DNA of 64,000 bases from an uncultured Verrucomicrobia subdivision 3 bacterium (GCA_903850425.1 CAINLR010000141.1:211664-275663), one strand, 5' to 3'; counted from the stretch's first letter, positions 17,190 through 26,441 are shown. The notes: a model not told the origin generated them from the letters alone. Program-made: numbers and translations.

Positions 17190-18473
17190 TTATTGCTGCG
17201 GATGCAGCTTTGCCCATTTCTCGTAATGCTGCAACACCCGTTTGGCCGTGTCCTTGAACCAGCCATAGCCTTTCCGCCGCTCGCGCGAAAGCTCATTCAC
17301 ATCGTCATGAATGGTTTTATCACGATCGCCAAAAATTGCTTTGTCGCTTCCGATCTCGTAGTAGCGCGCCCAGATCGGCCCGCTGCCCGGCGCGTCCACG
17401 AGCTTGCGGCTTTCCGTGCCGACCACCTGAAACGACTTGCCTTCGATTTTGGTTTTCTCAAACCACGCCGCGGCCGCGTGAACGGCCGCGACCACATTTG
17501 AATCCGGCTTGGGCAGTTGCATCAGAAACAAGACAATCGTTCCACTCTCACTCGAGGCGGCGGCCGGCATCTCGTAATTTCGCGCCGACGCTGGCTGCAA
17601 AGTGAGCGCGTCGTGTTGCTGGCCCCAGACGGTGCGTTGGCCATGGGCCACAATCTGCGCGGCGAGCATGCAATCCACGCCGCGCTGCCAGCTCGCGTCG
17701 GCTTGGACGCGCAACGGCGGCGAGACAAAGGAAAATTCCTTTTGCCCGGTGGCCACTTCACTCAGAAATTTCACGATGTTGAGCATGGCATCGTCGTTGA
17801 ACGTGACCGCGTCGTGATAACCGCCTTGCAAGGGCCAGACCTGCGGCCAGCCGCCGTTCGGAAATTGCGCGGCGAAAATGTAGTCCAGTCCGCGCTCAAA
17901 GGCCGGGCGCCACGCCGCGTTATTCGTGCCGTGCGCCGCAATCACCTTCGCCAGAAAGCGCAGTTCGGTCGTCGTCGCGTCATTGTCGAACGTGCCGATA
18001 TAACTCCAGTTCACCTCGGCGGGCGCATCGAAATCATTGGGGATGATAAAGCGGGAATTGCTGTCGCCGGCAAACGATTCGCCCGGCGCGCGGACGTGCT
18101 GCGCGAAATCCGTGTGCTTGCTCCAGCCGCCCGCCGGCGTCTGGAACGAGGCAACGCAGTCCGCGATGCGTCCGGCCTCCGCGCCGCCATACCAACTCGC
18201 CGTGCGGTCCAGCGGCGTGCCCTTCGGCGAAGCGGACTTGGGCGGTTCGATCGCTTGATTCAACGCGTGCGCCTTCATTTCCGCGTGCAAAAAATCCTGG
18301 TCGGCCTGCCGTTGGCGCACGGAATTTTCCAGATAAATTTTCCACGCGGGCAGCGCCGCCACGCGCTCTGCCGTCAACGGCGTCGCCGGCACATTGGTGC
18401 CGATGACGGCGGCGAAATTTGGCGCGGCCGATCCCAGGGCAAGCGTGGCAAAAACGGCGGTTTTGAAATTCAT
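17190..18473 (-). CDS. secreted pectate lyase, PL10 family
   Basis: The protein has 427 residues from ATG 18473 (MNFKTAVFATLALGSAAPNFA), which supplies a signal peptide; the frame is open upstream but not protein-like. It carries PL10 pectate lyase features: SWYGGAEAGRIADCVASFQ, AGGWSKHTDF, NWSYIGTFDNDATTTELRFLA, FPNGGWPQVWPLQGGY and HDAVTFNDDAMLN, then RARYYEIGSDKAIFGDRD near the end. The enzyme cleaves polygalacturonate by beta-elimination with calcium. The other lyase in this window (43624-47571) suggests use of plant polysaccharide. It is separated from the WecA-like gene by 229 bp with no gene. Confidence 0.9.
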   Translation of the reverse strand: MNFKTAVFATLALGSAAPNFAAVIGTNVPATPLTAERVAALPAWKIYLENSVRQRQADQDFLHAEMKAHALNQAIEPPKSASPKGTPLDRTASWYGGAEAGRIADCVASFQTPAGGWSKHTDFAQHVRAPGESFAGDSNSRFIIPNDFDAPAEVNWSYIGTFDNDATTTELRFLAKVIAAHGTNNAAWRPAFERGLDYIFAAQFPNGGWPQVWPLQGGYHDAVTFNDDAMLNIVKFLSEVATGQKEFSFVSPPLRVQADASWQRGVDCMLAAQIVAHGQRTVWGQQHDALTLQPASARNYEMPAAASSESGTIVLFLMQLPKPDSNVVAAVHAAAAWFEKTKIEGKSFQVVGTESRKLVDAPGSGPIWARYYEIGSDKAIFGDRDKTIHDDVNELSRERRKGYGWFKDTAKRVLQHYEKWAKLHPQQ

Positions 18474-18567
18474 GGTTGCCAGTCCAGACGCCACGGTGAC
18501 GAATAAAGTTTCGGCCGTCTGGCGGTTTAGCTGATGCCATCGGCGCACGATGGCGGCGATAAACCGC

Positions 18568-18631
18568 CCGCAGTCCAAACGCTTCGCGCAATTTGGAAAC
18601 GTCCGGCCAACGCGAAGCGTCTGGACTGCGG
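18568..18631. repeat. 21-bp inverted repeat with one mismatch
   Basis: 18568-18588 (CCGCAGTCCAAACGC...) and 18611-18631 (...CTGGACTGCGG) are complementary at 20 of 21 positions, with a 22-bp spacer. It lies between the pectate lyase start and the lipid kinase stop. It belongs to the class of dispersed hairpin elements in this genome. Confidence 0.8.
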
Positions 18632-18685
18632 TTGCTTCAGCACCGCTTGGTTGCGCGTGGCTCTATCCCAAGCCGCCGCCGATGT

Positions 18686-19573
18686 TCACGGCACGATGAT
18701 GCGCAGCTTCTTTGGCTCGACGGAAAAAGTCGCCGGCAGGCTTCCAACCCATTCCCCGTCCAGTTCAAACGCCGCCGGCTTGGCGCTGGTTAGCGCCAGT
18801 TTCCCGGCGCTCAGTCGGCGGACCATTTTTTCTGGCAACTTTTGGCGCAGCAGAAAACCTGGCGCGCCGCGCAGCAGCGTCCACAGATTCACGCGCGGAA
18901 CCACACAGACCTCCAGCACGCCGTTGGTGTAATCGGCGGCGGGGAAAAGTTCAAACTTGCCGCCGTAGAGTTTTCCGTTGCCAAGCAAAACCAGCTCGCC
19001 CGTGATTTCCTGGTGATCCCCGCGCACGGTAATGTGCGGCTGCCGTTCCGCGAGTGCTTGCAAGCCGGCGACGACATAGGCGAGCGGCCCCATCCTCTTC
19101 TTGAGCTGCCAGCTCACCAGTTCAATCGCCCGGGCATCAAGGCCAGCCCCCGCGAGCTGCACAAAATAACGGTGTTCCGCTTTGCCATTCGCCGAAAACT
19201 CCACGCGCGGCAGGTCTATCTTCAGTTCACGCCCGCGCTGCAGAACTTCCCAGGCCGCGGCAATTGGCGCGGGAATTTTCAGCTCCGTGGCAAAAACATT
19301 GACCGTGCCGAGCGGCAGCACGCCCAATGTTGCGCGGGCAAATCCATCCGGTGCGTCGCCGATTCCATTCAAGACTTCATTGACGGTGCCGTCGCCGCCA
19401 GCGGCCACAATCAGCTCAAAATTGCCAACGGTTTCGGCGGCCAGCCGACGCGCATCGCCGGCACAAGCGGTGGGTTTCAACGTGCATTCGGTCGCGATGC
19501 CTGCCAGCCAGCGCCGGAAGTGGCGGGCCTTGTTGCCGCGCGCGGCCGGATTAAAAATGACACAGATGCGCAC
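18686..19573 (-). CDS. diacylglycerol kinase-family lipid kinase (YegS/DgkB-like)
   Basis: The protein has 295 residues if it starts at GTG 19573 (VRICVIFNPAARG); a TTG two codons upstream is an alternative. It has the DAGK catalytic fold: NPAARGNKA at the N-terminus, AAGGDGTVNEVLNG (the GGDGT nucleotide motif) and LGVLPLGTVNVFATEL. The C-terminal half has GNGKLYGGKFELFPAADYTNGVLEV, typical of the YegS/DgkB beta-sandwich. It phosphorylates a lipid such as diacylglycerol or a sphingoid base at the membrane. It is divergent from the GrpE-like gene, with an 88-bp intergenic region. Confidence 0.85.
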   Translation of the reverse strand: MRICVIFNPAARGNKARHFRRWLAGIATECTLKPTACAGDARRLAAETVGNFELIVAAGGDGTVNEVLNGIGDAPDGFARATLGVLPLGTVNVFATELKIPAPIAAAWEVLQRGRELKIDLPRVEFSANGKAEHRYFVQLAGAGLDARAIELVSWQLKKRMGPLAYVVAGLQALAERQPHITVRGDHQEITGELVLLGNGKLYGGKFELFPAADYTNGVLEVCVVPRVNLWTLLRGAPGFLLRQKLPEKMVRRLSAGKLALTSAKPAAFELDGEWVGSLPATFSVEPKKLRIIVP

Positions 19574-19661
19574 GCGCAAATGATTTCCAGCGCGGCCGAT
19601 TAGTCGAGGATAAACGCGCCGCCGGCTTGCGCCGCGCCCGCATTTTTCGGACACTGACAAC

Positions 19662-20537
19662 ATGAACGAAGTCTCCAACTGGAAAGTTCCCAAGTGGCCG
19701 TTTCTGGTCGCCAACGCCGTTTTGCTCGCCAGCGCCGCCACCTTGATCTACCGGGCCGCGCATCCGATTTCGCTGTGGGAAATGGTCGCCGCCAGCGCTG
19801 CGGTCGCGTTTGGTGCCTGGCTTGGCTGCCTGCCATTTATTCTGGAATATCGCGCGACCGTGAAATTGCTGGAGGCCAATGCGCTCACGACCGTGGCCGA
19901 GCAAATGCAAAATTTAAAGTCCTATTCCGCCCAGATCGCCACCGCCACCGACCAATGGGCGCGCGTTCAGGAAGTCACGAAAGGCAGCGCCGAAAAGACG
20001 GCCGCCGCCGCCAACGAAATCACCCAGCGCATGGCCGCCGAGGTCAGTGACTTCAACGAATTCCAACAGAAGATGAACGACGCCGAGAAAGCCACGCTGC
20101 GGCTCGAAGTGGAAAAACTCCGCCGCACCGAGAGCGAATGGCTGCAAGTCGTCGCGCGCATCCTCGACCATATTTTCGCGCTGCACAACGCCGCCGCGCG
20201 TTCCGGCCAGGCGGAGCTGGCCGAGCAGATCGGCCAATTCCAAAACGCCTGTCGCGATGCCGCGCGCCGCGTCGGGGTCACCCTATTTGCGATTGAACCG
20301 GGCGAGGCGTTCGACACCGAACGGCAACGCGTCCACGGGGTGGAAAAACCACCAGCGGCTGGCATCGTCGCAGAAACCCTCGCGCCCGGTCTGACGTTTC
20401 AAGGCCGCCTCATCCGCCCCGCGCTGGTGCGCCTGAACGACGCGCCGGCGCCCGCGCCAGTCCAAGCAACGGCGGGAACCGCGACGGAAAAACCTGAGGC
20501 TGCCGCGCCCGCCCAGCTTTCGATCGAAGCGGAGTGA
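19662..20537 (+). CDS. membrane-anchored GrpE-like protein
   Basis: The protein has 291 residues. Two hydrophobic helices at about residues 12-31 and 39-61 form an N-terminal hairpin anchor. Residues 65-165 are a long charged coiled coil (EQMQNLKSYSAQIATATDQW, KATLRLEVEKLRRTE). Residues 170-255 resemble the GrpE four-helix/beta-wing part: LHNAAARSGQ, GVTLFAIEPGEAFD and GIVAETLAPGLTFQGRLIRPA, close in layout to the end of GrpE nucleotide exchange factors. The tail is Ala/Pro rich. A membrane-tethered DnaK exchange factor is a plausible but unproven role. It stands alone, divergent from the lipid kinase. Confidence 0.65.
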   Translation: MNEVSNWKVPKWPFLVANAVLLASAATLIYRAAHPISLWEMVAASAAVAFGAWLGCLPFILEYRATVKLLEANALTTVAEQMQNLKSYSAQIATATDQWARVQEVTKGSAEKTAAAANEITQRMAAEVSDFNEFQQKMNDAEKATLRLEVEKLRRTESEWLQVVARILDHIFALHNAAARSGQAELAEQIGQFQNACRDAARRVGVTLFAIEPGEAFDTERQRVHGVEKPPAAGIVAETLAPGLTFQGRLIRPALVRLNDAPAPAPVQATAGTATEKPEAAAPAQLSIEAE

Positions 20538-20766
20538 ACCCGAACTTGAACCGGAGCAAACGAAGCTAACAGAGGTCGCAAGCAAGCTGCCGCGTTAACC
20601 TTCCCAAGTGGTGGAACTCGTCGCGCCGCGACGAGCGGCGCTGCGGACTTTTCCACGGCGGAAAGTATTTGAGCGCCCAGGTGTCCGCTGCGCGGACAAA
20701 ACTGCTCGCAGCGCGACAAATTCCGCCTGCCTCCGTTCGCATCGTTTGCACCAGTAAAATTTCGGA

Positions 20767-23700
20767 CTATAGCTTCTCCGTCTTTCGCGCCGCGAGAAAA
20801 TGCAGGGCGCAAAGTGTGACCTTGCGCCCAAAAACCTGCTCTAGCGCCGCTGCGTAAAGCTGCACTTGCGGCGTGTAGGTTTTGATTTTCTCGGCCAGAT
20901 CGTCCGCGTGAACGGCGTCGGTCTTGAAATCCACCAGCCAGATTTCGTGCGGCAGCAGCACCACCAAATCCGCCGCGCCCTGCACCACGACAAACTCAGT
21001 CTCCAGTCCGGCGGCCGTTTTCACGCCGGTGATTTTCTCCAACTCGGGCGGGCTGAACCGCGCGGTGAACGGCAGTTCGCGGCGCACGTTTTCGGCGTGG
21101 CTGCGAATTTTTTTGCCCAGTTCGGAATCCCAAAACGCCGCCAGCGCAGCCAAGTCCAAAACCGCGCACTCCGCCGCCGATAAATAATTCTCCTGCCTTA
21201 AACGCGCCGCTTCCGCGGCGAGGTCGGCGGTGGCCCCCAGCGCCACATGCTGGAGAAAGGTGTGGTGCGCCGCGCCGGTTTCCGCTGCGTTCAGTTTGGG
21301 ATTTTGAATTTTGGATTGGCGATTGCCGGCGGCGAACCGGGGCCGTTGGAAAGCTGGGGCCGCCTCCTCGGCCCATGCTTCCGCCGCGCGCCGCAGTTCC
21401 GTGACCGACGATTTGGCCTTTTGTTTCGTGGCGGCTAGTTGTGGATATTCCCAGCTCAAAACCGCGTGCAACTTTTCCGCCGCCGCCGCGTCGAGCGCCC
21501 GGCTCGCTGGGTGGGAGCCGCCGTGGGGAGGCGCTAATTTGTTTTGAGTTTGCGCCCCGTCACCTTGGCGGCCACGAACCGATTCGCCGCTCAGTTCGGC
21601 GTCGTCCACCAACCGCCAGTGCATCCAAGGCGTTCTGCCATGGTGGGAATTCGCATTGCCCACATGGGGCGCGAACCACATCCCCAGCCAGTCGGCAAAC
21701 GAACTTGCCCCCGCAATTTGGGGCCGGGTCACCGGTTCCGGCTGCGCCCAGCGCGTCGCCCATTTTTTCTCCGCGAGCGTGGCGGTCAGCACCAGCGTGT
21801 CCCGCGCCCGGGTCAGTGCGACGTAAAGCAGGCGCAGCTCCTCGCCGCGCAGCTCCCGCTTCTGCCGCCGTTGCGCGAGCCAGTGCGGCAAGCTCGGATA
21901 ACGCCGGCCCGTGTGCGGTGGCTTCACTTTCGGACAAAGACCGAATTCCTCGTCGAAAATAATTTCGCCGTGCTGATCCTGCTCGTTGAATTTTTTCGAA
22001 AGATCCGGCAGCACGACGACGGGAAATTCCAGACCCTTGCTTTGATGAATGCTCATCAGCCGCACGGCGTTTTCCGCCGGGACGGCGGGCGTGTCCGGTT
22101 CGGTGCCCGCTTCGCGCTGGGCCTCGATGAATTTCAGAAACCGGAAAAGTCCCTGCCGCTGAAACTGGTCGAACGACTGCGCGAGATTGAGAAAGCGCTC
22201 AATGTTGGCGGCCCGCTGCGCGCCACGCGGCTGCGCCCGCAGCCAGTCGGCGTAATAGGTTTCGCCCAGCACCGCTTCGAGACATTGCGAGAGCGAAACC
22301 TGCCGTGCCAGCTTGCGCCAGCGCGAAAAGCGTTCGAGAAATTTCGCGGCTTTCTCTCGCAGCTCATTTGTAATTTTTAATTTTTCATTTTGAATTGCAT
22401 TGAGCGCCGTCCAAAAATGCTTCGCCTTCGCCGCGAGCCGGATTTCCGCCAACTCATCCAGCGCCAAGCCGACGAGCGGCGAGCGCAGCACCGCGATGCA
22501 CGGCACGTCGTGCAACGGATTGTCGAGCAATTGCAGCAGGCTCAAGAGATCCAGAATTTCGCTGCCGTCAAAAAATCCGCCGCGCGTGACGACCAGCGGC
22601 ACGCCGGCGAGCTCGAATTGTTTGGCGAAAATTTCCGCCTTGCCTGACGGCGAACGCAACAGCACCGCGACATCGCGCCACTCGACGGCGCGAAACAATT
22701 TCTCTTCGTCATCCCAGATTTCATGTTTCTCCGCGACGAGTTGCTTCAGGCGCAGCGCGACCAAGCGCGCTTCCTTGTCCGCGTCGGCCAGGTCCGCCAG
22801 GTCGTCGTCCGCCGCCACGTCATCGCGACCGGGCTTGAGTCGCAGCAACAGCTCCACGCGCGGGCTCGGATTTTGGGCCACGCTGAAATCCGCGCGCGTG
22901 GCGGGCGAACCGAATCTTAATTTTGCCGCTTCGTCATACGCCACGCCGCCAACTTCCTCGCGCATCAGCGGGCTGAAAACCGAGTTCGCAAAATCCAGCA
23001 AGCCTTCGCGGCTGCGGAAATTTTCTGACAGCGCGATGACTTGGCCAGTTTCACCACGCCAATCACGGGCGTAAGCGCGGAAAATTTTTGGATCCGCCAG
23101 ACGAAAACGGTAGATGCTCTGCTTCACGTCGCCGACGAGGAAGCGGTTGCCGGTAGTGGCACGGGCATCCTGCCCGTGTGATGAGGTTCTTAAACTCTCG
23201 GGCGGGCCGCCCGTGCCACGACTTAAAGCGGCGATGATTTTGTCCTGCGCGGCGTTGATGTCTTGATATTCGTCCACGAAGACAAAGCGCAATTTGTTGC
23301 GCCAGATTTCGGCCACGGCGGTGGGTTGGTCGGCGGTAAAATCCCAAAGCAGTTTGAGCGCGAACTGTTCGAGGTCGTGAAAATCCAACACGCCATCAGC
23401 ACGTTTGCGTCCGGCAAAATTATTGGCGAATGCTTGCGCCAGGCGCAGCAAGGTTTCCATGTGGCCGCGAACCCAGCTCCAATCTTCGGCAAGCGGATCG
23501 GTTCCATTTTTGACGGTCGCGAGGGCGGCGAGAAACGCCGCCTCGTCGAAAAAATCTTCCAGCGGCTGGCGCAGAATGGTTTTGCGTTTTGCCGGCCAGT
23601 TGCCGTCGGCGGCCAGGATTTGCTCCAGAACTTCGGCCGCCAGTTCGCGGGGAAAGTGCGCCCCGAGACGCTGCAAGGTGCGAGTTAACTCAGCGGATTT

Positions 23701-24417
23701 TTCATTGTCACGGTTTAGAACTTCCAGGACGGGCAGCCATTCGCCGCGCCATTCTTCAATGGCCGCGAGCAGCCAGCCTTGCCACTCGGTCGGTTCGGTG
23801 GCGGAGAATTTTTGGATTTGTCCGGCGAGCCAGCCGGCGGCATCAGGCCGGGTCTGCGAGTAGTTGTGCAGCCGCAAAATAAGCGCGCGGATTTTTTCAT
23901 CGGGCCCGCCGCCGTGGATCTGGATCAGGCTTTGGACGGCAAGCGAAAACTGATCCACCCCTTCATAATGCGAGCGAAATTGTTCGTCCAGCGTTTCGTT
24001 GGCGAGCTGGCGGGCTTCGCCTTCGTCGAGGATGGCGAGCTGCGGGTCGAGGCCGAGTTCATAAAAATGCTCGCGCACGAGGCGCAGGCAAAAGCTGTGG
24101 AGCGTGCCAATGTGCGCGCTGTCGAAGAGCGCAAGCTGGCGCGGCCAGTGGTCATCCTCGGGCGCAGCGACGGATTTGATTTCAAGTTCGCGACGGAGGC
24201 GCTGGCGCATCTCGGCGGCGGCGGCTTCGGTGAAGGTGACGATGAGCAGTTCGTCGAGCGACGCGCGTTCGCGATCCAGGCAGTCGAGGCAGCGGGCGAC
24301 AAGCGTTTTGGTTTTGCCGGTGCCCGCGCCAGCCATGACGAGGACGTTGCCGCGCGCAGCCACCGCGTGCCGTTGGGACGGCGTGAGCAAATCGTGTTTT
24401 GGGGGCGGCGGTTCCAT
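20767..24417 (-). CDS. addA: AddA-type UvrD helicase / RecB-family nuclease
   Basis: The protein has 1216 residues, typical for AddA. It is a superfamily 1A helicase plus exonuclease for double-strand break processing. Walker A is AGAGTGKTKTLVARC, DEAD-box-like motif II is FVDEYQDIN, motif III is NRFLVGDVKQSIYRFR, and later motifs VRLMSIHQSKGLEFPVVV and LLYVALTRARDTLV are present. The C-terminus has the RecB nuclease motif LVDFKTDAVH and QVQLYAAAL. At least three in-frame segments look like inserted palindromic repeats, notably SSHGQDARAT just before motif III. AddB is not adjacent. The Fe-S cluster of some AddB/AddAB proteins is not expected here. It is divergent from radC. Confidence 0.93.
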   Translation of the reverse strand: MEPPPPKHDLLTPSQRHAVAARGNVLVMAGAGTGKTKTLVARCLDCLDRERASLDELLIVTFTEAAAAEMRQRLRRELEIKSVAAPEDDHWPRQLALFDSAHIGTLHSFCLRLVREHFYELGLDPQLAILDEGEARQLANETLDEQFRSHYEGVDQFSLAVQSLIQIHGGGPDEKIRALILRLHNYSQTRPDAAGWLAGQIQKFSATEPTEWQGWLLAAIEEWRGEWLPVLEVLNRDNEKSAELTRTLQRLGAHFPRELAAEVLEQILAADGNWPAKRKTILRQPLEDFFDEAAFLAALATVKNGTDPLAEDWSWVRGHMETLLRLAQAFANNFAGRKRADGVLDFHDLEQFALKLLWDFTADQPTAVAEIWRNKLRFVFVDEYQDINAAQDKIIAALSRGTGGPPESLRTSSHGQDARATTGNRFLVGDVKQSIYRFRLADPKIFRAYARDWRGETGQVIALSENFRSREGLLDFANSVFSPLMREEVGGVAYDEAAKLRFGSPATRADFSVAQNPSPRVELLLRLKPGRDDVAADDDLADLADADKEARLVALRLKQLVAEKHEIWDDEEKLFRAVEWRDVAVLLRSPSGKAEIFAKQFELAGVPLVVTRGGFFDGSEILDLLSLLQLLDNPLHDVPCIAVLRSPLVGLALDELAEIRLAAKAKHFWTALNAIQNEKLKITNELREKAAKFLERFSRWRKLARQVSLSQCLEAVLGETYYADWLRAQPRGAQRAANIERFLNLAQSFDQFQRQGLFRFLKFIEAQREAGTEPDTPAVPAENAVRLMSIHQSKGLEFPVVVLPDLSKKFNEQDQHGEIIFDEEFGLCPKVKPPHTGRRYPSLPHWLAQRRQKRELRGEELRLLYVALTRARDTLVLTATLAEKKWATRWAQPEPVTRPQIAGASSFADWLGMWFAPHVGNANSHHGRTPWMHWRLVDDAELSGESVRGRQGDGAQTQNKLAPPHGGSHPASRALDAAAAEKLHAVLSWEYPQLAATKQKAKSSVTELRRAAEAWAEEAAPAFQRPRFAAGNRQSKIQNPKLNAAETGAAHHTFLQHVALGATADLAAEAARLRQENYLSAAECAVLDLAALAAFWDSELGKKIRSHAENVRRELPFTARFSPPELEKITGVKTAAGLETEFVVVQGAADLVVLLPHEIWLVDFKTDAVHADDLAEKIKTYTPQVQLYAAALEQVFGRKVTLCALHFLAARKTEKL
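23156..23219. repeat. palindromic repeat captured in frame inside addA
   Basis: GTGGCACGGGC (23156-23166) is the exact reverse complement of GCCCGTGCCAC (23209-23219). The left arm also forms its own hairpin CACGGGCA-TCC-TGCCCGTG, and the right arm contains GGCGGGCCGCC. The insertion encodes about 21 extra residues (including SSHGQDARAT) immediately N-terminal to helicase motif III, without breaking the frame. Confidence 0.85.
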
Positions 24418-24464
24418 GCGGCGTTCGCAGGCTAGCAGCGAAACGGAGGAATGAAAAGAGGTTG

Positions 24465-24527
24465 ACGCGAATTACGCCAATTGGCGCGGATTCAAATTCC
24501 ATTCGCGATAATACGTGGCATTCGCGT
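24465..24527. repeat. imperfect palindrome between addA and radC
   Basis: ACGCGAAT (24465-24472) pairs with ATTCGCGT (24520-24527). The inner part contains further partially complementary ATTCGCG and AATTGGCG blocks. It lies in the 256-bp divergent addA-radC intergenic region, upstream of both genes, where it could be transcribed as a hairpin. Confidence 0.6.
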
Positions 24528-24673
24528 AGAAGCTTTCTCCCCCAAGCACCAGCTGAAATTACGCGTTTGATGGAGGCCGAGGAGCCACCAAAATGATCGC
24601 GCAAAAAAGCACCGTGATCGTTCCGGCAAAGTTTCCGCGTGTGTTTGGCGGCAACTTCGCTTACAACTTTTTC

Positions 24674-25384
24674 ATGGCAGATAGTCTTCGGCTCAAGGAC
24701 CAGCCGGTGAGCGAGCGGCCGCGCGAGCGGCTCGTGGCGCGCGGACCGGATGCGCTGACGCATGCGGAACTGATCGCGATCCTGCTGCGCACGGGTTTGA
24801 AGGGCACGAACGTGGTGCAGGTGGGGCAACATTTGGTGCAGAAATTCGGCTCGCTGAATGCGCTGGCGCTGGCGTCGGTGGATGAGTTGAAACAGATTGC
24901 CGGGGTCGGCCCGGACAAGGCGGCGACGCTGGTGGCGGCATTCGCACTGGCGCGGCGCATGGAGCAGGAACGGCGCGAAGATTCGCCAGTGCTCGACAAT
25001 CCGGCCACGGTCGTGAGCTTCATGCGCGAAACCAACCGGCTACGGAGCGTGGAGTCTTTCCAGGCGCTGCTGCTGAACACGCGCAAACGGCTGATCCGCT
25101 TGGCGGATATTTCCGACGGGACGCTGGATACCATTTTAGTCCATCCGCGCGAGGTTTTTCGGGCGGCGATTGTGGCGAACGCGGCGGGCGTGGTGCTCGT
25201 TCACAATCATCCCAGCGGCGATCCCACACCGAGCGAGGCGGACATCAAAGTGACGCGGGATTTGATCCGCGCCGGGCAGCTTTTGAAGATCGAGGTGGTG
25301 GACCACGTCATCATCGGCCGCGCGACGGCGGAACGGACAAAGGATTATTCGTCCTTGAGAGAATTGGGTTATTTTTATGCGTGA
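24674..25384 (+). CDS. radC: RadC family JAMM-motif protein
   Basis: The protein has 236 residues from ATG 24674 (MADSLRLKDQP); upstream in-frame sequence is not like RadC. An N-terminal helix-hairpin-helix (LKQIAGVGPDKAATLVAAF) precedes a JAB1/MPN metalloprotease-like domain with the full JAMM motif HNHPSGDPTPSEAD (His177, His179, Asp190). Despite its name, the family's cellular role is not settled; it was linked to DNA repair and is often found in mobile elements. It is divergent from addA. All metal-binding residues are intact. Confidence 0.95.
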   Translation: MADSLRLKDQPVSERPRERLVARGPDALTHAELIAILLRTGLKGTNVVQVGQHLVQKFGSLNALALASVDELKQIAGVGPDKAATLVAAFALARRMEQERREDSPVLDNPATVVSFMRETNRLRSVESFQALLLNTRKRLIRLADISDGTLDTILVHPREVFRAAIVANAAGVVLVHNHPSGDPTPSEADIKVTRDLIRAGQLLKIEVVDHVIIGRATAERTKDYSSLRELGYFYA

Positions 25385-25395
25385 GGTTCTACAAA

Positions 25396-25505
25396 AATTC
25401 CAAGCGCCCGCCTCCCAGCGCCAGAGAAATTCCAAGAACCAAACACCCGCCTCAATGCTGCGGCCGGGCTTTTCCTTTGGAATTTGAAGTTTGGAGCGGC
25501 GCTGG
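25396..25505. repeat. inverted repeat of AAATTCCAAG / CCAGCGCC type
   Basis: CCAGCGCC (25415-25422) pairs with GGCGCTGG (25498-25505), and AAATTCC blocks near 25396 and 25427 face GGAATTT at 25479-25485. It fills most of the 193-bp radC-25578 gap. Copies of AATTCCAA/TTGGAATT-type sequence also appear around 11775-11840. Confidence 0.55.
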
Positions 25506-25577
25506 AGCTTGGGGCTTGGCGGTTGGTGTAGTTAGAAACCCGCTTGCTTTCGCACGAACTTCCGCAATGATTAAATA

Positions 25578-25844
25578 ATGTTTTCCAGTAGTTACAAACC
25601 GAGCGGCCCGGTGACGTTGAGCGAAGAACAAATCATGGCCTTGCACGGGGAGTTGCGCAAAATGCGCCACGATGTGAACGGCCGGCTGATGAACATCGTC
25701 GCGGCGACCGAGGTGATGCGGATGCGGCCGGACACGACCGGGGAAACGCTGAAGCTGTTGCTGGAGCAACCGTTCAAAGCGGCGGAGAGCCTCAAGGAAT
25801 TTTCGCAGCAGTTCGAAACGCAGCTCGGCTTGTTGAAGGGCTGA
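25578..25844 (+). CDS. small protein with a histidine-kinase dimerisation-like helix pair
   Basis: The protein has 88 residues, fully helical by inspection. The central segment LRKMRHDVNGRLMNIVAATEVM looks like the H-box of a histidine kinase DHp domain (His-Asp followed by Asn and a hydrophobic helix), but no ATPase domain follows. It could be a stand-alone phosphotransfer or dimerisation partner. It lies 21 bp upstream of the ECF sigma factor in the same direction, so it may take part in sigma factor control. The function is unproven. Confidence 0.6.
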   Translation: MFSSSYKPSGPVTLSEEQIMALHGELRKMRHDVNGRLMNIVAATEVMRMRPDTTGETLKLLLEQPFKAAESLKEFSQQFETQLGLLKG

Positions 25845-25865
25845 ACCACGCAGGGAGGCGCAAGC

Positions 25866-26441
25866 ATGGACCGGACTGAAGCCGAACTCATCGCCGCCGT
25901 GCTGGCGGGCGATAGCGCGAGCTTCGAGCCGCTGGTCGTGAAATATTCCCCGCGCGTGTTTGCGACGGCGCGGCGGTATGCGCGGCGCGAAAGCGAGATC
26001 GAGGACATTGTGCAGGAGGTCTGGCTCAAGGCGTTCCACAAACTGAAGAGTTTTCGCGGCGAAGCCCCCTTTGAACATTGGCTGATGCGGATGGCGGTGC
26101 GGACGTGCTACGATTTTTTGCGCGGACACCAGCGGAATCGCGAGTCCTCCTTCAGCGAAATTTCCGAGCCGGAAGACGACTGGCTGGACCGGTTCGTGGC
26201 GGATCCGGGCAGTGCGCCGGAAAATGCCGACGCGGCGAAGTTGCTGATTGACCGGGTGCTGGAAAAGCTCTCGCCGCCGGCGCGGCTGGTCATCCAATTA
26301 CTGGAAATCGAAGACCGTTCGGTGAAGGAGATTGCGAAAATCACCGGTTGGTCGGTGCCGCTGGTGAAGGTCCGGGCCTTCCGGGCGCGCGGCGAAATGC
26401 GGAAAATTCTCGCCCGCATGACCAAGGAGAAGTATTTGTAA
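25866..26441 (+). CDS. ECF-type RNA polymerase sigma factor
   Basis: The protein has 191 residues. The region 2 signature is VFATARRYARRESEIEDIVQEVWLKAFHKLKSF, including the -10 recognition helix and EAPFEHWLMRMAVRTCYDFLR. Region 4 is LSPPARLVIQLLEIEDRSVKEIAKITGWSVPLVKVRAFRAR, the -35 binding helix-turn-helix. Region 3 is absent, as in group 4 sigma factors. The next two genes encode a single-span membrane protein and a CpxP/Spy-like periplasmic protein, so the unit looks like an envelope-stress sigma operon with its own anti-sigma factor. Confidence 0.92.
   Translation: MDRTEAELIAAVLAGDSASFEPLVVKYSPRVFATARRYARRESEIEDIVQEVWLKAFHKLKSFRGEAPFEHWLMRMAVRTCYDFLRGHQRNRESSFSEISEPEDDWLDRFVADPGSAPENADAAKLLIDRVLEKLSPPARLVIQLLEIEDRSVKEIAKITGWSVPLVKVRAFRARGEMRKILARMTKEKYL

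Noticed and set aside
20538..20766. Possible small gene or RNA between the GrpE-like gene and addA
   Set aside because: No frame with protein-like sequence and no recognisable RNA structure; only scattered short palindromes.
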